Shown piece by piece: positions 50,316 to 60,524 of a stretch of DNA of 64,000 nucleotides. Below the pieces are notes generated by a model. That model did no database searches. It was not told the origin of the DNA and worked only from the letters and a program-made list of their open reading frames with translations. The stretch is taken from contig JAFGPX010000145.1 in the NCBI GenBank assembly GCA_016935975.1, positions 1 through 64,000 on the forward strand, in the 5' to 3' direction. This stretch comes from Deltaproteobacteria bacterium (lineage in GTDB: Bacteria > Myxococcota_A > Polyangia > Fen-1088). The translations under genes were made by a program, and so were the position numbers. Position 1 is the first letter of the stretch, and every line of letters starts with the position of its first letter.

Positions 50316-51290
50316 GTGAAACCCGTGCGTCGTGTCTCGGTCGCTATGCTGGTCGTGCTGCTCGGCGCCGCGGGCCGCGCCCGGGCCGAGGACAAGCCGG
50401 CGGCGACGGCTGGCGTGCTCGCCAATCCGGCCACATCTCCGCTGCCCGCCGCCGAGGCGACGCCGCCAGCGCCGGAGCAAACCCCATCCGCTCTGCCGCC
50501 GGCTGGCGGCTCGCCCCCGACTGGCTATCCGCCGGCCCAGCCCTTCGGCTATCCACCGGGCTACGGCTATCCGCCGCCCGCGTATCCTCAGGGCTACCCT
50601 GCCTATCCCTACGCCTACCCGCCTGCGCAGCCGCAGAGCCCGCCGGATGCCGGCCCCCCTGCCCCGCCGACGCCCGAACCGCCCGCGCCCCTGCCCACGG
50701 GCCGCTGGCGGCTGGGCGGCTCCCTGGTGCTGTTCCCGCAAGGCTACCTGTCGTTCGACCATCGGCTCGGCGGGGAATCGATCGACAACTACGCCCGGTC
50801 GACCATTTCGAGCCCCGGCATCGCCGGCTTCGCCGAGGTCGATCTCGTTCGGTACCTCTATCTGGGCCTCGCCGCGCAGTTTCTGCCCTGGGTCGAGTGG
50901 ACGCAGCCCGAAGGCTCGAGTGCGCGAGGCTCGACCTGGGGTGGCAGCGCCCGCGAATTCGATCTGCTGCCGCACATCGGTTTGGCCTTCGCCACCTCGC
51001 CGCGCCTGCGCATCTTCGGCTACCTGGGCGCCGGCTATTCGCTTCTTGACGCCTCCGCCGTCACGGGCCCCCAGTACATCGAGCTCGAAACCATGCACGG
51101 CTTCGTCGTGCAGACCGGAGGCGGCGCGCGCTTCGCGGTCGGCGAGCACGGCTTCTTCGCGGTTCGCGGGTCGTACCAGCGGGGCTATCACGGCCAGGAG
51201 GAGCGGAGTCCAACCACCGGCCTATCGAGCGAGGCCCGCCTGCGCTCCAGCTTCATCGGCTTGCACGGCTCGGCCGGCTACTGGTTCTGA
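50316..51290 (+). CDS. Outer-membrane protein with Pro/Tyr-rich linker
   Basis: Signal MLVVLLGAAGRARA; FGYPPGYGYPPPAYPQGYPAYPYAYPPAQP; C-terminal beta-barrel ending in YWF. GTG start. Confidence 0.78.
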   Translation: MKPVRRVSVAMLVVLLGAAGRARAEDKPAATAGVLANPATSPLPAAEATPPAPEQTPSALPPAGGSPPTGYPPAQPFGYPPGYGYPPPAYPQGYPAYPYAYPPAQPQSPPDAGPPAPPTPEPPAPLPTGRWRLGGSLVLFPQGYLSFDHRLGGESIDNYARSTISSPGIAGFAEVDLVRYLYLGLAAQFLPWVEWTQPEGSSARGSTWGGSAREFDLLPHIGLAFATSPRLRIFGYLGAGYSLLDASAVTGPQYIELETMHGFVVQTGGGARFAVGEHGFFAVRGSYQRGYHGQEERSPTTGLSSEARLRSSFIGLHGSAGYWF

Positions 51291-51661
51291 CCGCCGAGAG
51301 CCCCGCCAACTGCTTGGCGAGATCGGGCCGCGACGAACCTACGATCGCATCGGGCCGCGCTACACGTGGACGACGTGCCCGCCGCCGCGGCCCGGTTCGG
51401 ACTGCACCCTGGAAGTGGGCAACTCGACGTCGTCCCGGTCAAGCCGGCCGACCGCAGAGTCAAACAGCGCTCGCGCGAGGAAGGCGGTCTGCGCCGCGTC
51501 TCCCCCAGGCGGATGGCCGCGGATCTGGGCGACGGCACGGCTTTCGCGGCCACGCTGCGCTGGCTGGCCAGGCACGAGGCGCAGTGGTGTCGTCCGATGC
51601 CCGAGCGCATTTCCCCGGGCACGACCGGAGCGCGGCGGAAAGCGCCGGCCCCGGCTCTCGC

Positions 51662-54136
51662 TCAGCTCGCCAGGACCGAAGCCAGCACCCGGCTCATCTC
51701 GGACAAGTCGTAGGGCTTGGCCAGGACTTCGCAGAAACCGTACTGCCGGTAGTTGGCCATGACCGGATCTTGGCTGTAGCCGCTCGACACCACCACCTTG
51801 GCGTTCGGATCCAAGGCCAGCAACTCGCGCACCGCCTCGCACCCCCCCATGCCTCCGAGCACCGTCAGATCCATGATGGCGAGTCCGAAGGGATTGCCCT
51901 CGTCCCGCGCCTGGCGCCATAGATCGACGGCCTGGCGGCCATCGCAGGCCAGCGTCACCCGGTAGCCCAGCGTCGAGCTGATGCGCGCGGCGATGTTCCG
52001 AACCCCCTCCTCGTCGTCCATGATGAGAATGCGACCGTGGCCTCCCCCGAGCGCGGGCGGGGGCCTGTCGCCGGCGGCCGGCACGGACGCGACCGCGGGC
52101 AGGAGCACGGTGAACACGCTGCCGCCCCCCGCACGCGGCGCGGCCCAGATGGCGCCTTGGTGGTTGCTCACGACGGAGTGGCTCACGGCCAGACCGAGGC
52201 CGCGCCCATCGGGCTTGGTCGTGAAATACGGATCGAAGATGCGCGAGCGATCCTCCTCGGAGATCCCCGGGCCCCGGTCGGCAACGCTGATCGCCACGTA
52301 GTCGCCGGGCGAAAGCCCGCGCACCTCCGCCTCGCGGAGATGGCGGTTCTGCGCCGTGATCGCGATCTTGCCGGTGCCTGCCATGGCCTGGCTGGCGTTG
52401 AGGACCAGATTGCGCACGACCTGGCCGATTTGCCCTTCGTCGCCGTCGATGGCCAGCAATCCGTCCGCGCAGTGGAGGTCGCACGCCGTGCCCCGGCCGC
52501 GCAACGCCAGGGACGCGCTCTCGCGCAACAGCCCGTCGGGCCGAAAAGCCCGGCGCACCGGCTCGCCGCCACGGGAGAAGGTCAGCAGTTGCTGCGTCAG
52601 GTCGCGGGCACGTAGGGAGGCCTGGATGATCTCCGCCACCGCCTCCAAGGCCGCCCCATCCGCGGCCAGGCTGGACCGCAAGAGCGAGGCGTTGCCCAGA
52701 ATGGCGGTGAGGATGTTGTTGAAGTCGTGGGCGATGCCGCCCGCGAGGATGCCCACCGAGCGCAGCTTCTCGGACTGCAGCCGCTCTTGCTCGAGGGACT
52801 TCCTGTCCGAGAGATCGCGAACGACGCTGAGGACTTGCTCGATCCCGTCCTTCTCGATGACCGAGGCGTTGATGAGCACCGGCACGGTGCTGCCATCCGA
52901 GCGAGCGTATTCGATCTCCAGATCCCGCAGCATGTTGCGCTCGGAGCAGGCCGCGATGGCACCGGCCTGGCGGGCGCGATCGCGCTCGACCGTCCATTCG
53001 GCCACCGCGCGTCCCCGGATCTCCTCGACCGTCCGGTGTCCCGAGATGCGCGCGTACTCGGCGTTCGCGTCCAGCACGCGCCCTTGCCGATCGACAATCA
53101 CGAAGCCGGTCGCCGTGGTTTCGACGAGCGCCTTGTACTTGCGCTCGCTCTCCAGCAGCGCCGCTTCGGCCCGATGCCGCATGATGGCGCCGACCAGAGC
53201 CTCGCCGACCAGCCACAGCAAGGCCATCTCGTCGTCGGTCCACGCGCGCGGCCGCCTGACAGCGTCGATCCCCACGAAGCCGCCCAGCGTGCCGCCATGG
53301 ACTATCGCCGCGCACACGAGCGAGCGAATACCAGCCTGCTCGAACTCGGCCCGCTCCGGACCGGCTTCGGCCGGCAGCGCCGCGACGTCGGGCACGGCCA
53401 CCACCTGGATGCGGCGCAACTCGCGCATGAACCATGGAAACCCCTCATCCGTGGGCAGGTTCTGCAGCCGCTCCCTCTGGGCGGAGATGCCCTCGGCGAC
53501 CCACTCGTGCGTATTGCTCATGGAGCGTCCGTCCGGCGAGAACAACAACACGTAGCTGCGATCCACCCGCATGAATCGGCCCAGCTCGCCCAACGCCTCG
53601 AGGATGCGCTCGTCGAACTGGCGCGGCGGCATGTCGGCGACCAGCCGGGACGAGATGCGCAGAATGATCTCCTCGAAAGAGGCCTTGCGCTGCAAGGCCT
53701 CCTCGGCGCGGACCCGTTCGGAGATGTCGACCACGTAGCCCTGCAGCCCGATGGGACGGCCGTCCTTGGTCAACACGCTGGCGTGCACCAGGCCGGGAAA
53801 GACGCTGCCGTCCTTGCGCAGGATCCGGTAGGTGAACCCCTCGGTGGTTCCCTCGGCCAACCGTCTGGCGAGGTTGGCCGCGAGACGCTGCCGATCCTCG
53901 GGCACGACCAGCTCGGTGGCCGAGACGCCCCGCTCGAAATCCGCAATGCCGTAGCCATAGCTTTCCATGCCGGCGCGATTGACGTAGGTCAGGTGGCCTT
54001 GCATGTCGGTCTCGAAAGCGACCAGCGGCAATCGGTCGAGCAGATCGCGGAACCTCGAATCCTCGCTGGCAACCGGCGCTTCGGGCGCCGGACTTCGTCC
54101 CCGCTGGTGCCCCATCGGTCCCCGCTTGTGCCCCAT
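51662..54136 (-). CDS. PAS-GAF-PAS sensor histidine kinase with C-terminal receiver domain
   Basis: PAS FRDLLDRLPLVAFETDMQGHLTYVNRAGMESYGY; H-box GGIAHDFNNILTAILGNASLL; HATPase DGRGLGLAVSHSVVSNHQG; REC LAIMDLTVLGGMGG. Confidence 0.92.
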   Translation of the reverse strand: MGHKRGPMGHQRGRSPAPEAPVASEDSRFRDLLDRLPLVAFETDMQGHLTYVNRAGMESYGYGIADFERGVSATELVVPEDRQRLAANLARRLAEGTTEGFTYRILRKDGSVFPGLVHASVLTKDGRPIGLQGYVVDISERVRAEEALQRKASFEEIILRISSRLVADMPPRQFDERILEALGELGRFMRVDRSYVLLFSPDGRSMSNTHEWVAEGISAQRERLQNLPTDEGFPWFMRELRRIQVVAVPDVAALPAEAGPERAEFEQAGIRSLVCAAIVHGGTLGGFVGIDAVRRPRAWTDDEMALLWLVGEALVGAIMRHRAEAALLESERKYKALVETTATGFVIVDRQGRVLDANAEYARISGHRTVEEIRGRAVAEWTVERDRARQAGAIAACSERNMLRDLEIEYARSDGSTVPVLINASVIEKDGIEQVLSVVRDLSDRKSLEQERLQSEKLRSVGILAGGIAHDFNNILTAILGNASLLRSSLAADGAALEAVAEIIQASLRARDLTQQLLTFSRGGEPVRRAFRPDGLLRESASLALRGRGTACDLHCADGLLAIDGDEGQIGQVVRNLVLNASQAMAGTGKIAITAQNRHLREAEVRGLSPGDYVAISVADRGPGISEEDRSRIFDPYFTTKPDGRGLGLAVSHSVVSNHQGAIWAAPRAGGGSVFTVLLPAVASVPAAGDRPPPALGGGHGRILIMDDEEGVRNIAARISSTLGYRVTLACDGRQAVDLWRQARDEGNPFGLAIMDLTVLGGMGGCEAVRELLALDPNAKVVVSSGYSQDPVMANYRQYGFCEVLAKPYDLSEMSRVLASVLAS

Positions 54137-54204
54137 CGCAAGAATACTACCGCACCTTGCCGCCTCCTCGCGATGATGGCGCGTCTCGCACCCGGCCTTG
54201 GCGG

Positions 54205-56361
54205 TCAGGCTCGTCGGAGATTGGCCAGCGCGGCCGCCGCGCACAGGGCCGCTCCCAGCCCGGCCACGGGAAGCAGCCCGAGCAGCGGGATGGCGAGCAT
54301 GGTCACGAGCAGAGCGGCCCCCGCGGCACCGGCCAGATCCCAGGCGTAGATGCGTGCGGCGGCATGGCCGCGCGCCGAGGCTTCGACCGCCAAGGGGTAG
54401 ACCGCGCCCGTGGTCGCGCCGACGAGCACGATGCCCAGCACGACGGCCGGTCCCGCGAGTGCGGGCAGGCTCTGCCCGATGATCAGAAGCCCTGCCGCGA
54501 GCGAGGCGACCGCCGCGGCGAGAGCGAGCGCGGCGGCGAGGGCGCGCTCGCGGTCGAGGAAGCGCGAGGCGAGCAGCGCCCCGGCGGCCATGCCGGCCAT
54601 GAAACCGGCGAGCATGCCGCCGAGCGCGTGGTAGAGGTGCCCAACCAGGGCTTGGAAGCCGAGAAGCAGCACGATCTCCAGCGACATGCCCGTGGCCCCG
54701 GCCGCGGCCGCCGCGAACCCGGGCGCCCGGCCGCCGCGCCGCAGGGCGAAGGCGAGGCCGGCCAGCGCCAAGATGGCGCCCGGGAAGAGCCATCCCACCC
54801 ACGGCCGGCGCACGAACCCGAGGGCGGCGCGGCCGAGCTTCGGCGAGATCCGCTCCAGTTGCTCGATGACGCCGAACAAGTAGATCACCGGACGAAAATC
54901 CCGGTTCTCGATCTGCGGGGCTGCGGCCAGGCCGCGCCGATACCATTGCACGTGCAGCGGCAGCAAGCGGTCGAATAGCCACGCCTGCCCGATGTGCAGC
55001 GGACGCAGGCCGCGCTCGCCGAGCCGTCGCACCAAGAGATCCGGGCGCGCCTCCACGGCCGCCGCGGAAGCCCAGAAAACCGTCTGCGCGCCCGGCGCCA
55101 CGCCGACCTCGGGAAACACCGCGGCCAGGGCCGTCAGCAAGGAGGCGTGCCGCTGCCGCGCGGCTGGATCCAAATAGGCGTCCCCGCCCGGCGTCACGAG
55201 GGCGAGGATGCCACCGGGGGCCAGCGCCCGGCGCGCGTCCGCGAGGCATTCGCGCGTCGACAAGCGGGCCACCAGCGCGTTCTGTGCCACGGGCAGGTTG
55301 ACGAGGACGACGTCGTAGCGCCCGGCGGCTGCGCGCAGGAGCGCGCGGCCATCCCGGCTAGCGGCAGCAACGCGCGCGTCGGCCAGGGCGGCCCGGGTGC
55401 GCTCGTCGGCATAGCGGCGCGCCAGCGCCAGGAGCGCCGGATCCATCTCCGCGTAGTCGAGCGCCTCGGGCCGATGCTCGAGGGCGAGCGCCAAGCCGCC
55501 GCCCAGCCCGCCGCCCGCCATCAGCACCCGGCGCGGGCGTGGATGCAGCAGCATGGGCAGGTGTGTGGTTTCCTCCGCGGCGATCGCGTCCTCGCTGGTG
55601 AAGAGCAGGACGCCGTCGTGGAAGAACACCCGCTGCTCGCCGCGCGCCACCACGGACAGAAGCCCGTAGCGCGAGGGCTGCACGGCGAGCACGCGCTCGC
55701 CGGGAAAGCGGGCACGGACGAGCGATCGCTCCACGGCCGGACAGGCCACCAGAGCGACGAGGGTCGCCGCCGCCGCCAGCCCGACGCCACGCTTGTGGGG
55801 CCACAGCACGGCTGCCCCCGCTGCCGCCGAGGCCGTGCCCGCGAGACACAGGATCCACCCGGCCGCCAAGTACTCGGCCAGCAGCGCGTGGAACAGCAAG
55901 CCCGCCACGGCCGCGCCCGCGGTTTCCGCGACGTAGATGGCCGTGGCCCGGCCCTCCCCCGCAAGCGCCGCCGCCCAGGCGAACGACAAGCCGCCCAGCG
56001 CGCAAGCCGGCAGCAGAGCCGTAAAGGACACGAGCAGGAGGAGCGTGAGGGACGGCGCCTGCCCCAACGCGCCCGTGCTCGCGAAGCGGGTGAGCCACAA
56101 GGAGCCCAGGAGCAGAAGCGGCGACAAGACGAGCAGATGCGCCAGCCGAACCGCGGGCCGCGCACCGGCGAACCTCGCCCCGAGCCCGCTCAGAAGGCCC
56201 GTGAGGCACAACCAAAGAAAGAGCACGAGCCCGAGCACCAGCTCGTTGCCCTGCGACAAGGCGAGGATCTCGCGCAACATAACCACCTGCGCCAGCAGCG
56301 CCGCGGCCCCCGCGGCCGCGATCGCCCGGCGGAGGGCGGCTTGGCTCGGAACTAGCTCCAT
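54205..56361 (-). CDS. Membrane-fused spermidine synthase-like protein
   Basis: N- and C-terminal multi-TM halves around a spermidine synthase-like core HDGVLLFTSEDAIAAEETTHLPMLLHPRPRRVLMAGGGLGGGLALALEH...LDYAEMDPALLALARRY. Confidence 0.85.
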   Translation of the reverse strand: MELVPSQAALRRAIAAAGAAALLAQVVMLREILALSQGNELVLGLVLFLWLCLTGLLSGLGARFAGARPAVRLAHLLVLSPLLLLGSLWLTRFASTGALGQAPSLTLLLLVSFTALLPACALGGLSFAWAAALAGEGRATAIYVAETAGAAVAGLLFHALLAEYLAAGWILCLAGTASAAAGAAVLWPHKRGVGLAAAATLVALVACPAVERSLVRARFPGERVLAVQPSRYGLLSVVARGEQRVFFHDGVLLFTSEDAIAAEETTHLPMLLHPRPRRVLMAGGGLGGGLALALEHRPEALDYAEMDPALLALARRYADERTRAALADARVAAASRDGRALLRAAAGRYDVVLVNLPVAQNALVARLSTRECLADARRALAPGGILALVTPGGDAYLDPAARQRHASLLTALAAVFPEVGVAPGAQTVFWASAAAVEARPDLLVRRLGERGLRPLHIGQAWLFDRLLPLHVQWYRRGLAAAPQIENRDFRPVIYLFGVIEQLERISPKLGRAALGFVRRPWVGWLFPGAILALAGLAFALRRGGRAPGFAAAAAGATGMSLEIVLLLGFQALVGHLYHALGGMLAGFMAGMAAGALLASRFLDRERALAAALALAAAVASLAAGLLIIGQSLPALAGPAVVLGIVLVGATTGAVYPLAVEASARGHAAARIYAWDLAGAAGAALLVTMLAIPLLGLLPVAGLGAALCAAAALANLRRA

Positions 56362-57461
56362 ACGCCGGGGATTCCAAACCCGCAGAACTCGCAGCGACCG
56401 TTCTTGATGTGCATGCCTTCGAGCTCGAAGCCCCGCCGCGCCACCACGGTCTTGCCGCAGCTCGGGCAGATGGTGTCTTCGCCGGACAGGCCCGGGACGT
56501 TGCCGGTGTAGACGAAGCGCAGGCCCTCGGCCATGCCGATCTCGCGACAGCGAATCAAGGTCGCGTTGGGCGTGGGCGGCACGTTCTTCATCTGGTATTC
56601 GGGATGGAAGCGCGTGAAGTGCAGCGGCACGTCCCGGCCCAGGTGGCCTTTCACCCAGCGGCACATGGCGCGGATCTCCTTCTCGCCGTCGTTCTGGCCG
56701 GGGATGCACAGGTGCACCAGCTCCAGCCACACGCCGCTTCTGGCGATCACCTCCAGGGTCTTGAGCACGGGCTTGAGCTCGCCCTTGCACAGCCGCCGGT
56801 AGTAGTCCTCGTCAAAGCCCTTGAGGTCGACCTTGATGGCGTCGAGGTGCTCGAGCACCTCTTGCATGGGCGCGGCCTCGCCCGAGCCGCCGGTGACCAT
56901 GGTTGCGGCCACGCCGGCCTTGTGCGCCGCCTTGGCCGTGTCGATGCAGTACTCGAGAAAGACGATGGGCTCGGAGTAGGTGAACGTCACGCAGGCGCCG
57001 TAGCCCTTGGCCATGGCCACGACCTCGTCGGGCGGCATGAAGTGGAAGTCCACGTCCTCCGGCCGGGACTGCGAGATGTCCCAATTCTGGCAGCACTTGC
57101 ATTCCATGTTGCAGCCCGCGGTGGCGATGGAGAAGGCGCGGCTGCCCGGCCGGAAATGGAAGAAGGGCTTCTTTTCGATGGGATCGACGTGCACGGCGCA
57201 GGGCTGGCCCCAGACGAGGGTGAAGTACTCGCCGCCGCGGTTTTCGCGCACGCCGCAGAAGCCGCGCTCGCGATCGTCGACCTGGCAGTGCTTCGGGCAA
57301 AGCTGGCATTCGACGCGCTTGCCGGGCAGCTTCTTCCAGAAGCGCGCCGGAAAGGCGCGCGGCGCGCCGCCGGCCAAGGCGCGACGGCCGCCCAAGGACC
57401 CCGCCGAGGCGGCCACGGCGCAGCCGCCGCAGGTCAGGAAGAAGCCACGTCGCGAGAGCAC
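56352..57461 (-). CDS. amrS: AmmeMemoRadiSam system radical SAM enzyme, with Tat-like signal
   Basis: CxxxCxxC in ATAGCNMECKCCQNWDISQ; KRVECQLCPKHCQVDDRERGFCGVREN; N-terminal SRRGFFLTCGGCAVAASAGSLGG. Confidence 0.92.
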   Translation of the reverse strand: MLSRRGFFLTCGGCAVAASAGSLGGRRALAGGAPRAFPARFWKKLPGKRVECQLCPKHCQVDDRERGFCGVRENRGGEYFTLVWGQPCAVHVDPIEKKPFFHFRPGSRAFSIATAGCNMECKCCQNWDISQSRPEDVDFHFMPPDEVVAMAKGYGACVTFTYSEPIVFLEYCIDTAKAAHKAGVAATMVTGGSGEAAPMQEVLEHLDAIKVDLKGFDEDYYRRLCKGELKPVLKTLEVIARSGVWLELVHLCIPGQNDGEKEIRAMCRWVKGHLGRDVPLHFTRFHPEYQMKNVPPTPNATLIRCREIGMAEGLRFVYTGNVPGLSGEDTICPSCGKTVVARRGFELEGMHIKNGRCEFCGFGIPGVWS

Positions 57462-57463
57462 GG

Positions 57464-58546
57464 TCAGACCTCGATTTCCACGATGTCGATGCGCGCGCGA
57501 TCGGCTTCGCCCAGGCCGAGCTTGCCGGCCGTCGCGAGATGGGTGGGGAAGAGGCCCTCCTTGTCGAGCGGCGGCAGGCGACGCTTGGCGCGCAGATCCT
57601 CGAGAATGCCGAGCCCCACGGTGTCGATCGCGACCAGGTCGGTGGCGAAGAGCAGCAGGTTGGCCACCTCGGCGGCGCCGGGCTGGTAGCTCGGGCCGCC
57701 CTCCACCACCGGACGGAGCGCGTCCATGATGACCAGCCGCTGCTTGTCGCGGATCGCGGGAATGGCATTGACCTCGGCGATGTACGGGTCGCACTTGTAA
57801 AGGTGCATCTTGTTGGGGTTGTGGATGCAGCCGAAGTTGTTCTTGAGCGCGCCGGTCATGCCCGAAAGCATGTGCTGCTTGAGCACGGGCAGGTTGATCA
57901 CGCCATCGACCTGACGAGTCAGCACGCGAGCCAGGCGCGACGCCGAAGACGGCATGAGCGCGATCTCCTCCTCGTGGCCGGCCTCGTCGTTGCCCACGCA
58001 CCGGTAGCCGTCGCGCCGATTCGCGCCAAACCCGGACTCGGTCAGGTCGCGCTTGAAGCGATCGAAGACGATCTGTTGGCGCGGCTCGATGTCCGCCTTG
58101 CCGAGCAGCGCGGACAGCTCGTCCACCAGCTCGAAATGCGTGGCCGCCTGTCGCGCCGCCAGGCCGTTGATCTTGAGCCCCACGCGCTCGCCGGCGCGCA
58201 CGTAGCTTGCGAGCGCCCGGGCCGCGTCCTTCTCGCCGGCAAGCGCCAGAAGACCGGCCTCGAGCATGGCCCCGAGCGCCCCGCGGTCGGCGTCATAGCC
58301 CTGGGTCAACGCCCGGCGCGCCTTGACCACCACGACGCGCGGCTTGCCGCCCGCGGCCACCACGCGCGCCGCCTCGGTTCGGGTCGCCGCCGTGGTCACG
58401 GACGACGTGGCCTGCCCGGTCGCCGGCGCGCTTTGCTGCGGCTGCTTGCCGGCGCAGGAAGAGCTGCACCCCGCGGCGGCGAATGCGCCCGCGCCCAGCG
58501 CCTGCAGGAAGCGGCGTCGTTCCGGACTGTTGCCGTCCCGATTCAC
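57464..58546 (-). CDS. DUF362-domain protein with Tat-like signal
   Basis: RRRFLQALGAGAFAAAGC; KINGLA...VDGVINLPVLKQHMLSGMTGALKNNFGCIHNPNKMH; LVIMDALRPVVEGGP. Confidence 0.88.
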   Translation of the reverse strand: MNRDGNSPERRRFLQALGAGAFAAAGCSSSCAGKQPQQSAPATGQATSSVTTAATRTEAARVVAAGGKPRVVVVKARRALTQGYDADRGALGAMLEAGLLALAGEKDAARALASYVRAGERVGLKINGLAARQAATHFELVDELSALLGKADIEPRQQIVFDRFKRDLTESGFGANRRDGYRCVGNDEAGHEEEIALMPSSASRLARVLTRQVDGVINLPVLKQHMLSGMTGALKNNFGCIHNPNKMHLYKCDPYIAEVNAIPAIRDKQRLVIMDALRPVVEGGPSYQPGAAEVANLLLFATDLVAIDTVGLGILEDLRAKRRLPPLDKEGLFPTHLATAGKLGLGEADRARIDIVEIEV

Positions 58547-58570
58547 GAAGCGAAGTATAGCGCCGGATCA

Positions 58571-58692
58571 TCACCTCGCCCCACGAAGTGGGGAGAGGTC
58601 GCCGAGCGCAGCGAGGCGGGTGAGGGGGGCTTCCGCGTCCGGCCTTGTCCCCTCACCCTCGCCCTCTCCCCGGCTGCGCCGGGGCGAGGGCA
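58571..58692. repeat. REP-like palindrome cluster (ccctcaccctcgccctctccccggctgcgccggggcgaggg)
   Basis: Nested hairpins between the DUF362 and AmrBA genes, related to 17855-17933 and 60525-60570. Confidence 0.8.
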
Positions 58693-58696
58693 TGGG

Positions 58697-60331
58697 CTAC
58701 CTATGCTCGTCTTCTCCGAAGACGATGGCCTCGTAGACCTTGTACTCGGCCTTCTTCCACGCGTCGGCGGGCAGGCCGGCCTTGCGCGCCAGGTGGCGCA
58801 GCGTCGTCTCGCGATCCCAGCCCTGCTCGGGCGCCACCTGCGGCAGGAAGGTGGCGCTGTTCCAGCCCACGCCCAGGATGATGCCGTGCTTGCCGATGAC
58901 GATCTCCTCGGGCCCCTTGACGGGCACAGGCGGGGTCAGCACCGAGATCTCGATGGTGACGAAGGGCAGCTCGGCCACGCCGACCGTGTGCGGAAAACGC
59001 GAGTCCTCCAGCGCCGCGCTGGCCGCCCGCCGGGCCACGGTGTCATATACGGAGTCGACCGGCTCGATCGTGCCGATGCACCCGCGCAGGTCGTCGCCGC
59101 GGGCCTGGCACCGGCTGTCCCCGCCCATCTTGCACTTCAAGGTCACGAAGGCGCCGGCCTTGCGCGAGAGAGACGGGACGATGGGAACCGCCTTCTTCAC
59201 CTCCGCGTCGAACGAGCCCTTGCGCACGGACATTTCCAGCGACGTGCGCGCCAGCTTAAGCAGCGTTGTCCTCTCCTCTTGGCTCAGTGGAAACATCTTC
59301 TCTCCCCCTGCCCGGGCGGCTTCCAGCCTCGAAGCCCGGGGCCATTTGCCGGTGAACGCGATATCGATGTAGCTCACGGTGCTCGACCAATCGCCGGTCA
59401 CGTCGCCCGAGGTGTAGCGACTCGTGACCTGGCCGCGCACGCCCGAGATCTTCCCGAGCAATTCCAAGAGCAGGCCAATCGGCCGCAGGCCGCAAATCGT
59501 CGTTCCCGTCTTCTCCGCGTGCGCGAGCAGACCGCGCCGGTCGAGCTTCAGGATCCGCTCGACCGAGGCATCGTCGACGCGCGCCAGGCGCTCCTGGACG
59601 CTGCCCTTGCCGGCAGGCACCTCGTAGCCGTAGTTGTCCCCGCGGTGGGTGAAGTCGCTCGAAGCCACGACCAGGGTCTGCTCGTCGACGATCTCGGCCA
59701 GCACCGAGGCCAGCTCGGCGTAGTCGGCCTCGCGCATATCGCCGACGAGCATGGGCACCAAGGTGAAGCTCGGCAATACGCGCTGGAGCAGCGGCAACTG
59801 GATCTCCAGCGAGTGCTCCTCGTCTTCGGCCCGCTCGACCGCGCCGACCAGAGCCGAACGCCGCAAGCGCGCCACCGCCGCCGCGTCGAGCGGAATCAGG
59901 CCGAGCGGCGTCTCGAAGTGCGTGACGTCGGGAATCGATGCTCCGCGTAGCGGAAAACGGTGGGGCACGGCCAGAACGATCACGCGACGGACGTCCTGCC
60001 CGCGCACGAGCGCGTATCCCGTGGCCGCGGCCTTGCCCGAGAACCGATAGCCCGCGTGCGGCGAAATGAGCGCCATGACCTTGCCGTCGAGCTTGGGCGG
60101 CTTGGTGTCGGCGAAGATCCGATCGAGATCCGCGGCCAGGCGCTTCCCGTCGCCCGGATACCACGAGCCCGCAACCTGCGCCCGGCGGATGCGCTTGGTC
60201 TCGGGCGCCGGAGCAGGCTTCGGCGCGGCCGCCGGCTTGGCCGCGGTCTTGGTCGACGCCGCCTGGCTGGCCGCCTGCTTCGTGCAAGCACACGCCGCGA
60301 AGGCGAGCCCGAGAGCAAGAAGGCGGGCCAC
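58697..60331 (-). CDS. AmmeMemoRadiSam system AmrB (Memo-like) fused to AmrA (AMMECR1), lipoprotein-like N terminus
   Basis: Memo-like AGSWYPGDGKRLAADLDRIF...ALISPHAGYRFSGKAAATGYALV...SSDFTHRGDNYGYEVP; AMMECR1 FVTLKCKMGGDSRCQARGDDLRGCIGTIEPVDSVYDTVARRAASAALEDSRF. GTG start proposed (VARLLALGLAFAACAC). Confidence 0.9.
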   Translation of the reverse strand: MARLLALGLAFAACACTKQAASQAASTKTAAKPAAAPKPAPAPETKRIRRAQVAGSWYPGDGKRLAADLDRIFADTKPPKLDGKVMALISPHAGYRFSGKAAATGYALVRGQDVRRVIVLAVPHRFPLRGASIPDVTHFETPLGLIPLDAAAVARLRRSALVGAVERAEDEEHSLEIQLPLLQRVLPSFTLVPMLVGDMREADYAELASVLAEIVDEQTLVVASSDFTHRGDNYGYEVPAGKGSVQERLARVDDASVERILKLDRRGLLAHAEKTGTTICGLRPIGLLLELLGKISGVRGQVTSRYTSGDVTGDWSSTVSYIDIAFTGKWPRASRLEAARAGGEKMFPLSQEERTTLLKLARTSLEMSVRKGSFDAEVKKAVPIVPSLSRKAGAFVTLKCKMGGDSRCQARGDDLRGCIGTIEPVDSVYDTVARRAASAALEDSRFPHTVGVAELPFVTIEISVLTPPVPVKGPEEIVIGKHGIILGVGWNSATFLPQVAPEQGWDRETTLRHLARKAGLPADAWKKAEYKVYEAIVFGEDEHR

Positions 60332-60524
60332 TCGCGTGGGGAGCCGCCGAGCTTCGCTCGGCGCGGACCATCGCGGGAGGGCATGGCGAGGCCGCGCGCA
60401 GCGCGGGGGTGGCAGGGCGGGAGGCGGGTGCCGAGGGAAAAGCGAACCATCCCAGGGTCCCCACAGCAATCGATGCATGCCCGCATGCTTGCGCCGGATG
60501 GTTGGAGTGTCAACCGTGAGCCTC

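Noticed and set aside
51662-55249. 1195-aa ORF start for the hybrid histidine kinase
   Set aside because: First ~370 aa are Arg/Ala-rich antisense to the spermidine-synthase-like gene; real start most likely at 54136.
57539-59950. 803-aa + strand ORF across the amr operon
   Set aside because: Antisense to well-supported DUF362 and AmrB-AmrA genes.
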